A stretch of 64,000 nt of DNA from JBAIYU01 sp036763085 (GCF_036763085.1 NZ_JBAIYU010000007.1:124001-188000); one strand, 5' to 3'; positions 1 through 8,265 are shown, counted from the stretch's first letter. Notes: a model not told the origin generated them from the letters alone. Numbers and translations: made by a program.

Positions 1-338
1 CCGCCTATTGTTCCTAAATTAGATAAAATAGCGGACATGACATAACTACCTCGGTCCAAATCACTATTATATTTGCGCTCTGCAATAAAGTAAGCGATTA
101 CACCAGGAATTACCCCCATTGCTAGTCCTAGCACTGGCAGCCAGACTAAATCCGCTTTGAGCGGCAGCACCCAAAAACTAAGCATTGATAATGCCGGATA
201 CACCACCAATATATTATTTAAGATCAATTTATTAAAAAAATTTTCGCCTAATCTCTTTTGGTATTTACAAAGGTAGCCAATAGCTATCGGCAAAATAAGA
301 TCAATAGCAAAGTAAATTAGTTTATGTTTAATATCCAT
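1..338 (-). CDS. AEC-family permease, N-terminal part (runs off the window)
   Basis: The first 112 residues of a membrane protein whose 3' end lies before base 1. The translation begins MDIKHKLIYFAIDLILP and aligns closely along its whole length with the complete permease at 11762-12697, sharing the patterns FxIDLILPxxxGY, FWVLxxxxxLxWLP and GSxVxxxxLSNLxTxGG. Three hydrophobic segments are visible. AEC (auxin efflux carrier) proteins usually carry organic anions; the substrate here is unknown. The start at 338 is chosen by analogy with the paralogue; an in-frame ATG at 371 adds 11 residues, and neither has a convincing ribosome-binding site. Confidence 0.75.
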   Translation of the reverse strand, partial: MDIKHKLIYFAIDLILPIAIGYLCKYQKRLGENFFNKLILNNILVVYPALSMLSFWVLPLKADLVWLPVLGLAMGVIPGVIAYFIAERKYNSDLDRGSYVMSAILSNLGTIG

Positions 339-466
339 AAGTAGAGCTAGAAGCAAGTCACCAGCTTTCATGTAGTTCTATTGGTTAGATCACTTTATAT
401 AAGTTTTTAAGTCAGATATTATTACCATACCACAAAATGACAAAACATCAAGTTAACAAACAAATA

Positions 467-514
467 AAAGCATTAATAACGCTCATGATCTCTCATAAGC
501 GTTATTAATGCTTT
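467..514. terminator. Bidirectional hairpin after the peroxiredoxin gene
   Basis: A 16-bp perfect inverted repeat (467-482 with 499-514) is flanked by A-rich and T-rich tracts on both sides. It lies 14 bases past the peroxiredoxin stop, so it would end that transcript. Confidence 0.8.
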
Positions 515-527
515 TTATTAGCCTAAT

Positions 528-1238
528 TTAATCATAATCTTCGTAGTACTTGTATTTACAAACGTCCTTTTTACTACCTACTCCGCCTTTTCTATAGGTA
601 AACCACCAATCAAACCCCTCCAGTTCACCCATATTTATTTTTCTAAGACGTTCCTTAGCTAATTTTTCAGTAGCCGGCGGGGGTATTATAACGTCACTGC
701 CAATTACTTCATTACACGGCCAGTTAGCTGGGGTTGCCACTCCATCGTTATCGGTCGTCTGGAGAGCTTTGACTAATCTTAAAATTTCCTGCATGTTTCG
801 ACCAACTTCTTGCGGATAGTAAATTATCGCTCTTACTATAGCTTTATTATCCACTACAAAAACTGCCCTAACAGTATTAGTCGCCTTATTTGGATGTATC
901 ATGCCTAATTTTTTAGCAATAATACCTTGATCATCTGCTATTATCGGAAACTTAATTTTTACATCAAAATTATTATCTATCCATTGTACCCATTTTAAGT
1001 GTGGGAAAACCTGATCCACCGATAACCCTAAAAGCTCAGTATTCAACTCCTGAAAATCACTGTAGTGTTTGGCAAAGGAGATAAATTCTGTCGTACAAAC
1101 AGGGGTAAAGTCGGCAGGATGACTAAATAAAACAAGCCACTTACCAGAATAATGACTAGGCAATGAAATTGTCCCCTGAGTCGTTTTAACTGTGATCTCA
1201 GGAAACTTATCTCCTATCAGCGGCATTTTTACATCCAT
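528..1238 (-). CDS. Peroxiredoxin, Prx6-like (1-Cys type)
   Basis: A thiol peroxidase of 236 residues that reduces H2O2 and organic hydroperoxides in the cytoplasm. The peroxidatic cysteine is Cys48 in the signature PADFTPVCTTEF, preceded by the usual thioredoxin-fold strand (WLVLFSHP). The long C-terminal part with NWPCNE (about 171-176) and WWFTYRKG is typical of the Prx6/archaeal branch, longer than AhpC. Two further cysteines (near 174 and 226) could act as resolving thiols, so true 1-Cys chemistry is not proven. The ATG at 1238 follows GGGAGGAAG at good spacing. It stands alone, with a terminator downstream and unrelated signalling genes upstream. Confidence 0.9.
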   Translation of the reverse strand: MDVKMPLIGDKFPEITVKTTQGTISLPSHYSGKWLVLFSHPADFTPVCTTEFISFAKHYSDFQELNTELLGLSVDQVFPHLKWVQWIDNNFDVKIKFPIIADDQGIIAKKLGMIHPNKATNTVRAVFVVDNKAIVRAIIYYPQEVGRNMQEILRLVKALQTTDNDGVATPANWPCNEVIGSDVIIPPPATEKLAKERLRKINMGELEGFDWWFTYRKGGVGSKKDVCKYKYYEDYD

Positions 1239-1324
1239 ATATACACTTCCTCCCAGCGGTGTCCTTGCTTGGATAGCTATATATTATGTAATATTTTATG
1301 CGTCTGCCGATGAAAGGGTACCAG

Positions 1325-2128
1325 CTAACGTAATGTTGCTTCAAACAAACTGATACTTGCCGGATCGAACATATTTCCTTTGCCGGCAATTACCTTAAAA
1401 ACCGCTTGGTACGGAGTACATTTTTTTAAAATCAACCTATCGTAGTAGTCAGCTACAGCAATTATACGGGCAAATTCAATAATCTCGTTTTTTCCAAATC
1501 CAATAGGATAACCCTTGCTATCATGTCGCTCATGGTGCTGCAAGCAGACTAACGCCACTATCATATCTATATCATTATTTTGACGTAACTTGTTAAAACC
1601 GACAAAAGCATGTTCGCTGTTTTCTTCACTAAACTTCCTGCCCATACCTACATCATGCATTAGGGCAGCTATAGTCAGATATTCTAAATCGCTGTTGCTA
1701 TATTCGTTCTGGATACCCATACAAACAGCGAGTATCGCTGTACGCACAGAATGCTTGTAAAGAATGTCATTTTGCATCATGGAGTTCAGATACTCTTTTA
1801 CATAATGTTTTTCTATCGCCTGATATAAAACTTCTTCTACCTTGTCTAAATATCTGCAAACCTTAACTGTTCTGTATTGATCGATATCACTAATTAAAGC
1901 TTTACAGGCAGTAAATTGACGGGTTGGTTTAACTAACGAATCCAGCTTAGCTTCACTTAGCTGTCCGCTTTCTATCGGAATTAGCCCGATATTATACTTT
2001 TTCAGCCCCTGTATATAAGATTTGGTTATTTTGGCGCCACGTGAAATCAGCAAAGTACCACGATCATCATAGATGGTCTTTCCACAAACCATGCCCTCTT
2101 GAAGCTCATCAACCGTGATCTTCTGCAC
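1325..2128 (-). CDS. HD-GYP domain protein (c-di-GMP phosphodiesterase-like)
   Basis: 267 residues. The N-terminal 50 residues (MQKITVDELQEGM...LLISRGAKIT) resemble the small domain often placed before HD-GYP. The HD-GYP part (about 120-267) keeps the metal-binding HS, HD (LMHDVGM), QHHERHD and KGYPIG elements, which predicts hydrolysis of c-di-GMP. It departs from the usual HDIGK by having HDVGM, and the stretch between HD and HHE is short, so activity may be altered. The GTG start overlaps the upstream response-regulator stop as TAGTG, with GGTGGG ahead. The two genes are therefore translated together, like a split version of the common REC-HD-GYP fusion. Confidence 0.85.
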   Translation of the reverse strand: MQKITVDELQEGMVCGKTIYDDRGTLLISRGAKITKSYIQGLKKYNIGLIPIESGQLSEAKLDSLVKPTRQFTACKALISDIDQYRTVKVCRYLDKVEEVLYQAIEKHYVKEYLNSMMQNDILYKHSVRTAILAVCMGIQNEYSNSDLEYLTIAALMHDVGMGRKFSEENSEHAFVGFNKLRQNNDIDMIVALVCLQHHERHDSKGYPIGFGKNEIIEFARIIAVADYYDRLILKKCTPYQAVFKVIAGKGNMFDPASISLFEATLR

Positions 2129-2508
2129 TATTTCCCACCTACATTCGCTAACTTTTGCACTGCATCTAAAACCTGCATTAAAGAATCCTGATTTACGGGT
2201 TTGGGCAACGTAAAAAACGCACCTTGTTTGAGCGATTCAGCATGTATAAAACGCTGATTGCCTAAGGATGACACGATAACTATTTTTACCGTTTTATCAA
2301 TCTTTGATATGATTCTTAAAACAGATATACCATCTAAAACAGGCATAGTTATATCCATAAAAATTAAATCCGGTTTAAAGACCCGATGCTGTTCTAATAC
2401 TTCAACCCCGTTCGCAGCTTCAGCAATATCATAGCATTTATTCCAAGATAGAAACCGTTTTATAGTAAGGCGGCATAGAGTAGAATCGTCAGCTATAAGT
2501 ATACGCAC
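2128..2508 (-). CDS. Single-domain response regulator (CheY/REC-like)
   Basis: A 126-residue receiver domain with no output domain. Visible landmarks are the acidic pair in LIADDS (Asp7-Asp8), the phosphoacceptor Asp52 in FMDITMP, the Ser-Ser of VSSLG and the lysine of LPKPVN. The start is taken as GTG at 2508, seven bases after GAGG; a TTG one codon upstream is also possible. It is followed without a gap by the HD-GYP gene, which it probably controls by protein contact after phosphorylation (inference). No histidine kinase lies nearby. Confidence 0.88.
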   Translation of the reverse strand: MRILIADDSTLCRLTIKRFLSWNKCYDIAEAANGVEVLEQHRVFKPDLIFMDITMPVLDGISVLRIISKIDKTVKIVIVSSLGNQRFIHAESLKQGAFFTLPKPVNQDSLMQVLDAVQKLANVGGK

Positions 2509-2606
2509 CAATTCACCTCATTTTAAGAATATACCTAATATTTAGACATCAATGTTATATTTCCTTTTTTTTCATTTATTGTATTTATTTATCAGTGGGG
2601 CAATAG

Positions 2607-2643
2607 AAAAAGCAATTCACTGCATGCAGTAAATTGCCTTTTT
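2607..2643 (-). terminator. Terminator after the tandem HD-GYP gene
   Basis: Inverted repeat AAAAAGCAATT / AATTGCCTTTTT around a self-complementary loop. On the minus strand it is followed by a T-rich run, 42 bases past the stop at 2685. Confidence 0.7.
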
Positions 2644-2684
2644 GATTATTCTTAAAATAAGGTTAAGCTCTCAATAATCTCATT

Positions 2685-3941
2685 CTAAGCACCTGAAACT
2701 TTACGGACCTCATCAGATATTGATGCTTGCATTAAGCCATACGCTTCTTGGCAATTACCAAACAAATCTGCGACAATATTACCGTCCAGTTTTCGATTAG
2801 ACACCATGCCTTGCATAATTTGCTCAACCCTGCCTAATGGAAGAGTCGCCCGATATGGCCGGTTTTCTGTTAGAGCAACAAACACATCCGCCACTGCCAC
2901 AATTCTAGACCCTAACCTTAGTGACTTTTCATTTATTCTAAAGGGATAACCCGAGCCGTCTAGAGTTTCATGGTGATACGCCGCCCATTCAGCAATGATG
3001 TCAAATCCATCAATTTGTTCCAATATACGATAGGTATAGTAGGTATGCTGTTTTACCATAGCAAACTCCCACTCGTTAAGTTTCCCAGGCTTTTCTAGAA
3101 TTTCATTAGGTACAGCCAACTTGCCTAAATCATGTAATAAGCCAGCAATACGCATAGCCTTAATCTCTTCAGAACTATACCCTTTGGCCTCAGCTAAATA
3201 GGCAGCCATGATTGAGACACTCCGAGAGTGACTTGCTGTAAAAGAACTGGTTCGGTCAATAATCGTTGCGAATATTTCCGCTATATTAATAACATCATCA
3301 ACTGTGAATTTCATTATTCCATATGAGCTGATGCTCTTAAAGAAGTTATTATAATAATGGGGGTTGACTAGATCCAACCAGAAGCTCTCCTGTCTTGCGA
3401 ACTCATGAAGAGCCTTTACCAGGTCCGGATCAAAGTAAATCCCACTTAATTTGCGAATAGCTGATAATATATCTGGTCTTTGTTCGAAAATTGGTACATT
3501 ATCGCGCAGTAGAACTTCAAGCCTGTCTGCTAGATTGATAATTCGACTAGCTATCGGAATGGTTTTTCCGAATAATCTTGTTGGATTACTTCCGTCCCAA
3601 TAGTCGTGATGATGACGAATAGGCTCCGCCAGTAATCCTAGCTGCGGCGAATCTTTTAATAGCTCATAACCAGCTTCAGCATGATGAAATATCTCCTGAT
3701 TATTGGTATTAAAGATATGTAATTTCTTCTTCTCTTCCCAGCTTGAAGCTGCACCAATATCGTGTAAAAGAGCAGCATATATAATTGTCTGCTGCTGGGC
3801 CTCATCTAACCCAATATATTCGGCGATTCGCCCGCTTATCATCGCAGTACGCCAATGATGCCGTGATAATCCCCCTGTCGAAAGCTCTAATGCCATCGAA
3901 AGAGCACGTAATAAATTTATCGGATGGATATTAAATTGCAT
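2685..3941 (-). CDS. Tandem HD-GYP protein, second domain canonical
   Basis: 418 residues with two HD domains. The first (about 10-185) keeps LLHDIGA and HHHDYWDGSNP, so the GYP motif is lost. The second (about 205-400) is canonical, with LLHDLGKLAVP and HHETLDGSGYPF, and should hydrolyse c-di-GMP or a related cyclic dinucleotide. No membrane segment or sensor domain is visible. The ATG at 3941 is used because GGGAGAAG sits five bases upstream; the reading frame extends to a TTG at 4007, but that extension contains the ribosome-binding site. The degenerate first copy may have a regulatory or dimerising role (inference). Confidence 0.87.
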   Translation of the reverse strand: MQFNIHPINLLRALSMALELSTGGLSRHHWRTAMISGRIAEYIGLDEAQQQTIIYAALLHDIGAASSWEEKKKLHIFNTNNQEIFHHAEAGYELLKDSPQLGLLAEPIRHHHDYWDGSNPTRLFGKTIPIASRIINLADRLEVLLRDNVPIFEQRPDILSAIRKLSGIYFDPDLVKALHEFARQESFWLDLVNPHYYNNFFKSISSYGIMKFTVDDVINIAEIFATIIDRTSSFTASHSRSVSIMAAYLAEAKGYSSEEIKAMRIAGLLHDLGKLAVPNEILEKPGKLNEWEFAMVKQHTYYTYRILEQIDGFDIIAEWAAYHHETLDGSGYPFRINEKSLRLGSRIVAVADVFVALTENRPYRATLPLGRVEQIMQGMVSNRKLDGNIVADLFGNCQEAYGLMQASISDEVRKVSGA

Positions 3942-3993
3942 ATTTTCTTCTCCCAAAATTGCATTATCATTAAGTAAAACATTTATATATAAA

Positions 3994-5370
3994 CTATACG
4001 CAGACAACGGTGCTTGCTGTCAGACGATGTACAAACCAAGTTACTGCTAACAGATCTGCGGCACCGCCTGGACTAATGTTACTGCAAATAAATTCCCTAT
4101 CAAGCTCAAAAACTGCATCTCTCCCATTATCGGTGTACATTCCACCAATACTAAGCACTTGCCGCACCTTAGGGCGTACTAACTTAGCCATTTTGTCCGG
4201 ATTATGACGATTCATCACGGTAGTATCATCAATATTTGCAATTATCTCAAGAAGCGTTTGAATTAAAACATCATTTACATTAAGCCCAGCAGTCAGGGCT
4301 TTGCGCAAAGCAGGCAACGCTATATCACGAACGGTAGGGATTCCTTGTTCTAGTTCACCCCGAATTCCAGTAATGCCATATTTTTGATATAATTTTTCAC
4401 CAGCCGTTATTGGCTTGTTATCACGTATAGTTTTAAGCTCTCTTTCAACAATACCCTCAGTTATTTCCGCGACCTTTTCCAAGAGCTCTTCTGGAGAACG
4501 CTTACCAGCTAACTTCTTCGAAAATCCTGCAGCGGCGGCTGTAATTCCTAAAGAAAACAGAAGTCCTTTCTGAGTATTAACCCCATAAGTCGAGCTGAAC
4601 ATTGCTACTTCCCCTTCACGTCCTATCCATCGGAGTATTGGCAGAAGTTCACTCAGTTTTCCTTCGTGCATCATCCCAGCTTGGGCACAGCGTGCCATTG
4701 TAATACCTAAGGAAGCAGTACTAGACATAAAGGAGTAAAAATCCATATCCTTATGTGCGCCATTATTAACTCGATCTACCAAACCAGGAGAAGGACTAGC
4801 TGATACCTCATACAACATTGCTTCGACTGCTAGTGCTCCAATCTCCTCAGCAGATGGGCTGATAAATCTTGTAAGGTATGCCGAAAATTGATCTATGAGC
4901 TGCCTTACCGCTAAACTAAGTTCTACAGCATTATGCCTGCCCTCCCGCATACATAACACAGCTAGATCATTACATATAAGACATTTCCTTTTTTGCCCGC
5001 TTTCATGCCGCGATATTAATTGTCCTTCATTGCTAAATACGTCAATATCTAATAGACGAGTAAAGCTATATTGTTCTTCAATTGCTACCGCTAGCGCCTT
5101 AATATATTTTGCATCACCTTTGACAGCCAAAATTGCTTCTGGACCAGTCAAAGCATTACTTGTATATTCTTTTATAACTTCTAGTTGGTTCCTTATTTCG
5201 CCAACAGCGTAGTCTCGCAGTTTTCGCAAGATTGGCGAGTCCTTTTCTTGACCTGGCATGTTTATTGTAATGCTGACTATTGGGTAAGCATTATTTTGCC
5301 GCATTTCGTCTTGGCGATTTTTCCGCACTTCTTTTGCTATCAGCATATCATTTAGAGTCACTTTTGGCAT
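3994..5370 (-). CDS. citXG: Fused CitX-CitG: citrate lyase holo-ACP synthase / triphosphoribosyl-dephospho-CoA synthase
   Basis: A 458-residue fusion. The N-terminal CitX part (about 1-150) has RLLDIDVFSNEG, ISRHESG and KRKCLICNDLAVLCMREGRH. The C-terminal CitG part (about 165-458) has EVSASPSPGLVDRVNNGAHKD near its start and SPGGAADLLAVTWF near its end. CitG makes the triphosphoribosyl-dephospho-CoA prosthetic-group precursor and CitX attaches it to the citrate lyase acyl carrier subunit. No citCDEF genes are in the window, so the gene stands apart from its expected partners. The ATG at 5370 follows GGTGAAG; the frame runs to an ATG at 5424 without a ribosome-binding site. Confidence 0.9.
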   Translation of the reverse strand: MPKVTLNDMLIAKEVRKNRQDEMRQNNAYPIVSITINMPGQEKDSPILRKLRDYAVGEIRNQLEVIKEYTSNALTGPEAILAVKGDAKYIKALAVAIEEQYSFTRLLDIDVFSNEGQLISRHESGQKRKCLICNDLAVLCMREGRHNAVELSLAVRQLIDQFSAYLTRFISPSAEEIGALAVEAMLYEVSASPSPGLVDRVNNGAHKDMDFYSFMSSTASLGITMARCAQAGMMHEGKLSELLPILRWIGREGEVAMFSSTYGVNTQKGLLFSLGITAAAAGFSKKLAGKRSPEELLEKVAEITEGIVERELKTIRDNKPITAGEKLYQKYGITGIRGELEQGIPTVRDIALPALRKALTAGLNVNDVLIQTLLEIIANIDDTTVMNRHNPDKMAKLVRPKVRQVLSIGGMYTDNGRDAVFELDREFICSNISPGGAADLLAVTWFVHRLTASTVVCV

Positions 5371-5435
5371 TTCTTCACCACATTCTTTTAATTTACGGGT
5401 CACCACCACTACATGAGCACACATCAGATATTATG

Positions 5436-5471
5436 AAACTATGGACTTGGCTGCAGCCAAGTCCATAGTTT
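5436..5471. repeat. Perfect 36-bp palindrome upstream of citXG
   Basis: The 18-bp arms are exact and centred on CTGCAG at 5451-5456. No long T-run follows on either strand. It lies 65 bases upstream of the citXG start, in the 374-base gap between two divergent genes, so it may be an attenuator or a large dyad operator. On the same strand just upstream, a short frame at about 5553-5518 (11 codons, preceded by AGGAGGATGCC) could encode a leader peptide. Confidence 0.55.
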
Positions 5472-5653
5472 TATGTTCAAGAAAGCATTCTTTATTTGGA
5501 ATATCTTACGTAATTATATTATATGAATTCTTGTCCATTCGGTCAACATGGCATCCTCCTGAGAAATGCATATGAAATTAGCATAAAAACTAGCATAGCT
5601 CTGTATTTCGAATATCACCTATAGAAATTGTCTAAATTTCATAAATATTCTGT

Positions 5654-5682
5654 TTGACAAAGAAACTTAATTCTCCTAAGAT
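5654..5682 (+). promoter_or_regulatory. Sigma-A promoter of the thioesterase gene
   Basis: TTGACA at 5654-5659, a 17-base spacer and TAAGAT at 5677-5682, about 63 bases before the ATG at 5745. Confidence 0.65.
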
Positions 5683-5744
5683 TATAAATATAAATGTATA
5701 CAATATACAAGAGTGTCAAAATATTCGAAAATAAGGAGAATCTT

Positions 5745-6170
5745 ATGGACGTTCAAACATATGTCATCCACCATCTTGTTAAAAGCGCCGATTTAAATCA
5801 CCATGGTACATTATATGCAGGCCGAGGAGCTGAATGGGTCGTAGAAGCAGGTTTTGTCGCAGCATCCAGCCTTACAACTACCGAAAGCACCGTCTGCCTA
5901 AACATTCATGGCATGCTATTTACTAGACCCGTAAAAAGAGGCAGCCTTCTGCGATATGAGAGTAAAGTCGTTTATGCCGGCCGGACCAGCTTAGTCTCAT
6001 ATGTAAAAGTAAGTTTAGGCCATACTAATGAATTTGTTGTCGATGGCTTTCTAACTTTTATCCACGTAGACGAAAATGGGAAAGCCTCCCCTCATGGACT
6101 TACAATTGAAGCTAAGACCCCTGAAGATATAGAACTTCAAGAGAAAGCCCGTGCTTTTTTCAAAAAATAA
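5745..6170 (+). CDS. Hotdog-fold acyl-CoA thioesterase-like protein
   Basis: 141 residues. The pattern DLNHHGTLYAGRGAEWVVEAGF (helix entering the hotdog) and the following strands match the YciA/BACH-type acyl-CoA thioesterase fold, which hydrolyses acyl-CoA to free acid and CoA; the exact acyl chain cannot be read. The ATG at 5745 is preceded by AAGGAG at ideal spacing; the reading frame extends 17 codons further to 5694, but those codons include the ribosome-binding site. It has its own promoter and its stop codon sits in a strong bidirectional terminator, so it is monocistronic. Confidence 0.82.
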   Translation: MDVQTYVIHHLVKSADLNHHGTLYAGRGAEWVVEAGFVAASSLTTTESTVCLNIHGMLFTRPVKRGSLLRYESKVVYAGRTSLVSYVKVSLGHTNEFVVDGFLTFIHVDENGKASPHGLTIEAKTPEDIELQEKARAFFKK

Positions 6171-6210
6171 TAAGAGAGACTTTAGGTTTGAGCCTAAAGT
6201 CTCTCTTATT
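6169..6210. terminator. Bidirectional terminator
   Basis: Perfect 18-bp stem (6169-6186 with 6193-6210) with a six-base loop and A/T tracts on both flanks, between convergent genes ending at 6170 and 6227. Confidence 0.88.
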
Positions 6211-6226
6211 ATTTTACATTCAATAA

Positions 6227-6502
6227 CTAGCTTTCCAGCTGTCTAATATATTTTACTAGCTCAAATGGTTTATAATCCCAAGAGTTTATTGTCTCGAGAT
6301 ATAAACCTTTATTATATAGAATAGCCATAAATTTTTGGGCATCAGCCTTACTAAATCCGCTATTTTTAAGTTGATTTTCAAAAGTCTCATAAGGTACTTT
6401 ATTATTGTGCTGCTCAACTGCAGTCTTTAATTCGCCCACTATACTTTGAAATTTTTCATCAGAAAGTCCCAATTCCTGCATCCACTGATTAGCCTTACTC
6501 AT
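6227..6502 (-). CDS. Small protein of unknown function (91 aa)
   Basis: No family is recognised. The sequence is mostly helical, soluble and mildly charged, with the segment FSKADAQKFMAILYNKGLYL. The ATG at 6502 is preferred because AAAGGG lies nine bases upstream; the ATG at 6511 would overlap that site. It ends in the bidirectional terminator at 6169-6210 and follows another small unknown gene on the same strand. The good ribosome-binding site and terminator support a real gene. Confidence 0.6.
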   Translation of the reverse strand: MSKANQWMQELGLSDEKFQSIVGELKTAVEQHNNKVPYETFENQLKNSGFSKADAQKFMAILYNKGLYLETINSWDYKPFELVKYIRQLES

Positions 6503-6591
6503 ATTAAACATCCCTTTCGCTTTTTTCTTTGTTTCGTCAAAAATAACGCATATCCTTCACAGCGTTATACTTGGTTATTATGCCAAAGTTT

Positions 6592-6819
6592 TTATATTTT
6601 AAAATCAACTAACCCGCCCACGCCATCTAAACTTTGCTTAGCAAAATTACTTAGTTGATCGCGGTCGTGTTCTTTACTGTCGTCTTGTGTGGCAGTCTTT
6701 TTTTTCTTAGGATTTGGAAGATATTCGGGTCGTTTAAACACACGTACTTTTCCAAGCTGTTTGGCTTTTAAGATACTTGCAATTGCACCGACAGGTTGAA
6801 TGCCCTTATTTTTGTTCAT
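6592..6819 (-). CDS. Small basic protein of unknown function (75 aa)
   Basis: Not recognised. The N-terminal half is basic (IASILKAKQLGKVRVFKRPE), followed by a lysine-rich stretch PNPKKKK and an acidic, probably flexible tail ending GVGGLVDFKI. The ATG at 6819 follows GAGGTGAGG; an in-frame extension to 6861 includes that site and is rejected. It shares direction with the 91-residue gene downstream. A nucleic-acid or membrane-surface role could be imagined from the charge, but nothing in the sequence proves one. Confidence 0.55.
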   Translation of the reverse strand: MNKNKGIQPVGAIASILKAKQLGKVRVFKRPEYLPNPKKKKTATQDDSKEHDRDQLSNFAKQSLDGVGGLVDFKI

Positions 6820-6940
6820 GGACCTCACCTCTCTAATAATTAAACAGCCACCCAAATACAATACGACATAATTATAGAAGTAAATTGTAATTCATCCATT
6901 TAGTTCCTATACTTATACATTTCTGGCTGAAATGAAAAAA

Positions 6941-6965
6941 ATCCTTCCGAAATACTCGGAAGGAT
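6941..6965 (-). terminator. Terminator of the 57-residue gene
   Basis: Stem ATCCTTCCGA / TCGGAAGGAT with a five-base loop and a T-run on the minus strand at 6940-6935, directly after the stop at 6975. Confidence 0.82.
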
Positions 6966-6974
6966 TAACACTTT

Positions 6975-7148
6975 CTATTGAAGCGCTAATTTAGGTACAG
7001 CCTTAAGCTTATTATATAATGCAAAATACTGTTCACACCATTTTACTAATTCCGCCATTAGTTGCTCTCGCGTGTCGGCGTCAAGATCGCTTTGCTTTAA
7101 TTTTGAAGATATATCAATTATTTTTTCTTTAACTGCTATAGGCTCCAA
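6975..7148 (-). CDS. Very small helical protein (57 aa), TTG start
   Basis: A short frame starting TTG GAG CCT at 7148, preceded by GGAGGGGATAGG, with an in-frame stop just upstream and an intrinsic terminator right after the TAG. The product reads LEPIAVKEKIIDISSKLKQS and continues to KLKAVPKLALQ: a charged amphipathic helix protein with one Cys and one Trp (KWCEQYF). No family is recognised. Ribosome-binding site, start, stop and terminator together make it credible despite its length. Confidence 0.65.
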   Translation of the reverse strand: MEPIAVKEKIIDISSKLKQSDLDADTREQLMAELVKWCEQYFALYNKLKAVPKLALQ

Positions 7149-7352
7149 CCTATCCCCTCCTAGTCACACTATCATAAGCATACACTCTATTATCTGCAAT
7201 ATTTGTAATAACCTGTTGCTTATCACTAAAATTTACAAATAATTGAAATTAACTGCTTTTCAATGTTACCTTTACCTTAAGATAAAGTAGCACACTATAA
7301 CAACTTTAGATAATAAAATAATAGAGAAGTACTAAGATAGGAGAATAGACAT

Positions 7353-7865
7353 ATGAACCTACAAGGTCCTGCCGCTAGATATAAAGTTCAAACAAACATT
7401 ATCCAAAACGTAAATCGTCAATTTCGCGATAATCTCACTTTCGGCCAGTTTATTGCAGACAAAGTTGCTAACGTTGTAGGAAGCTGGCCGTTTATAATCT
7501 ATCAAAGTATAGCAATAGTTGTTTGGGTCTGTACAAATTCTTATCTCGCCTACATGGCCAGCTCAGACCCTTCCTTTTTTGCCTCCTGGGATCCATACCC
7601 ATTCATTTTGCTTAACTTAGCCCTTAGCTTTCAAGCAGCATATACCGGCCCTGTTGTAATGATGAGTCAAAACCGCCAAGCCGAGAAAGACCGCCTTATG
7701 GCTGAACAAGATTATCTAATCAACAGAAAAGCGGAAGAAGAGATACAGGTAATCATGGCCCACCTAGTCCATCAAGATACAATAATCGCCGAATTAATTA
7801 ATAGAATAGAAAGGATTACTAAAAATACTTCCGAGATAAGTTCCCAAGATAAATCTAAACAATAA
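7353..7865 (+). CDS. DUF1003 membrane protein
   Basis: 170 residues. The core LTFGQFIADKVANVVGSWPF, two membrane helices (about 45-65 and 80-105, with the WDPYPFILLNLALSFQAAY signature) and the following MMSQNRQAEKDR helix are characteristic of DUF1003, whose function is unknown. The C-terminal 60 residues are a charged, probably coiled-coil cytoplasmic tail. The ATG follows AGGAG by about eight bases. A GACCCTGA/TCAGGGTC hairpin follows the stop. Isolated plus-strand gene. Confidence 0.88.
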   Translation: MNLQGPAARYKVQTNIIQNVNRQFRDNLTFGQFIADKVANVVGSWPFIIYQSIAIVVWVCTNSYLAYMASSDPSFFASWDPYPFILLNLALSFQAAYTGPVVMMSQNRQAEKDRLMAEQDYLINRKAEEEIQVIMAHLVHQDTIIAELINRIERITKNTSEISSQDKSKQ

Positions 7866-7867
7866 AA

Positions 7868-7887
7868 GACCCTGAGAACTCAGGGTC
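7868..7887 (+). terminator. Hairpin after the DUF1003 gene
   Basis: 8-bp stem GACCCTGA / TCAGGGTC with a GAAC loop, starting three bases past the stop. No strong T-run follows, so termination may be partial. Confidence 0.5.
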
Positions 7888-7929
7888 CATATCGACATAC
7901 TGTCAGCGGATTTGTAAGCTTGTTGCAAC

Positions 7930-8181
7930 TTATGATTTTTCTTCTTTAGTTAGTTCGAGTAATTTCATTTTAAGAAGTTCTACTTCTGACTCTAAATCCC
8001 GACTGCGCTGTTCTAATTCTTCCAGTTTATCGCGCTTGTCTTTTTTCTGTTTCTCAATATTTTTGCGGTGTTGTCTTTGATTATCAAATGCAACGGCAAA
8101 GTCAATACAGTCACAAGCTAAATCTAACATTATTGCCCAAAACAATAAGTTTTCCCGCCTAAAAAAACTAAAAAAGCCCAT
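7930..8181 (-). CDS. Small coiled-coil protein (83 aa)
   Basis: The N-terminal third is hydrophobic (GFFSFFRRENLLFWAIMLDLA) and the rest is a highly charged heptad-type helix (KQKKDKRDKLEELEQRSRDL). It looks like a small membrane-associated coiled coil. No family is recognised. The ATG at 8181 lies seven bases after GGAGG; a GTG at 8187 would overlap that site. It stands alone on the minus strand. Confidence 0.6.
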   Translation of the reverse strand: MGFFSFFRRENLLFWAIMLDLACDCIDFAVAFDNQRQHRKNIEKQKKDKRDKLEELEQRSRDLESEVELLKMKLLELTKEEKS

Positions 8182-8265
8182 ACTCACCCCTCCGCTACGA
8201 TATATTATACAAAAGGGGCTTAGTTAGTTACAAAGTAAAAAAAAGGGGCTAGCTTTTTTAGTGAT

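Noticed and set aside
5280..5468. Plus-strand open frames opposite citXG and other minus-strand genes
   Set aside because: They mirror the coding frames of real genes, lack ribosome-binding sites and give low-complexity products.
8220..8262. Repeated AAAAGGGGCTAG sequence taken as a terminator
   Set aside because: The two copies are direct, not inverted, and only a very short palindrome is present.
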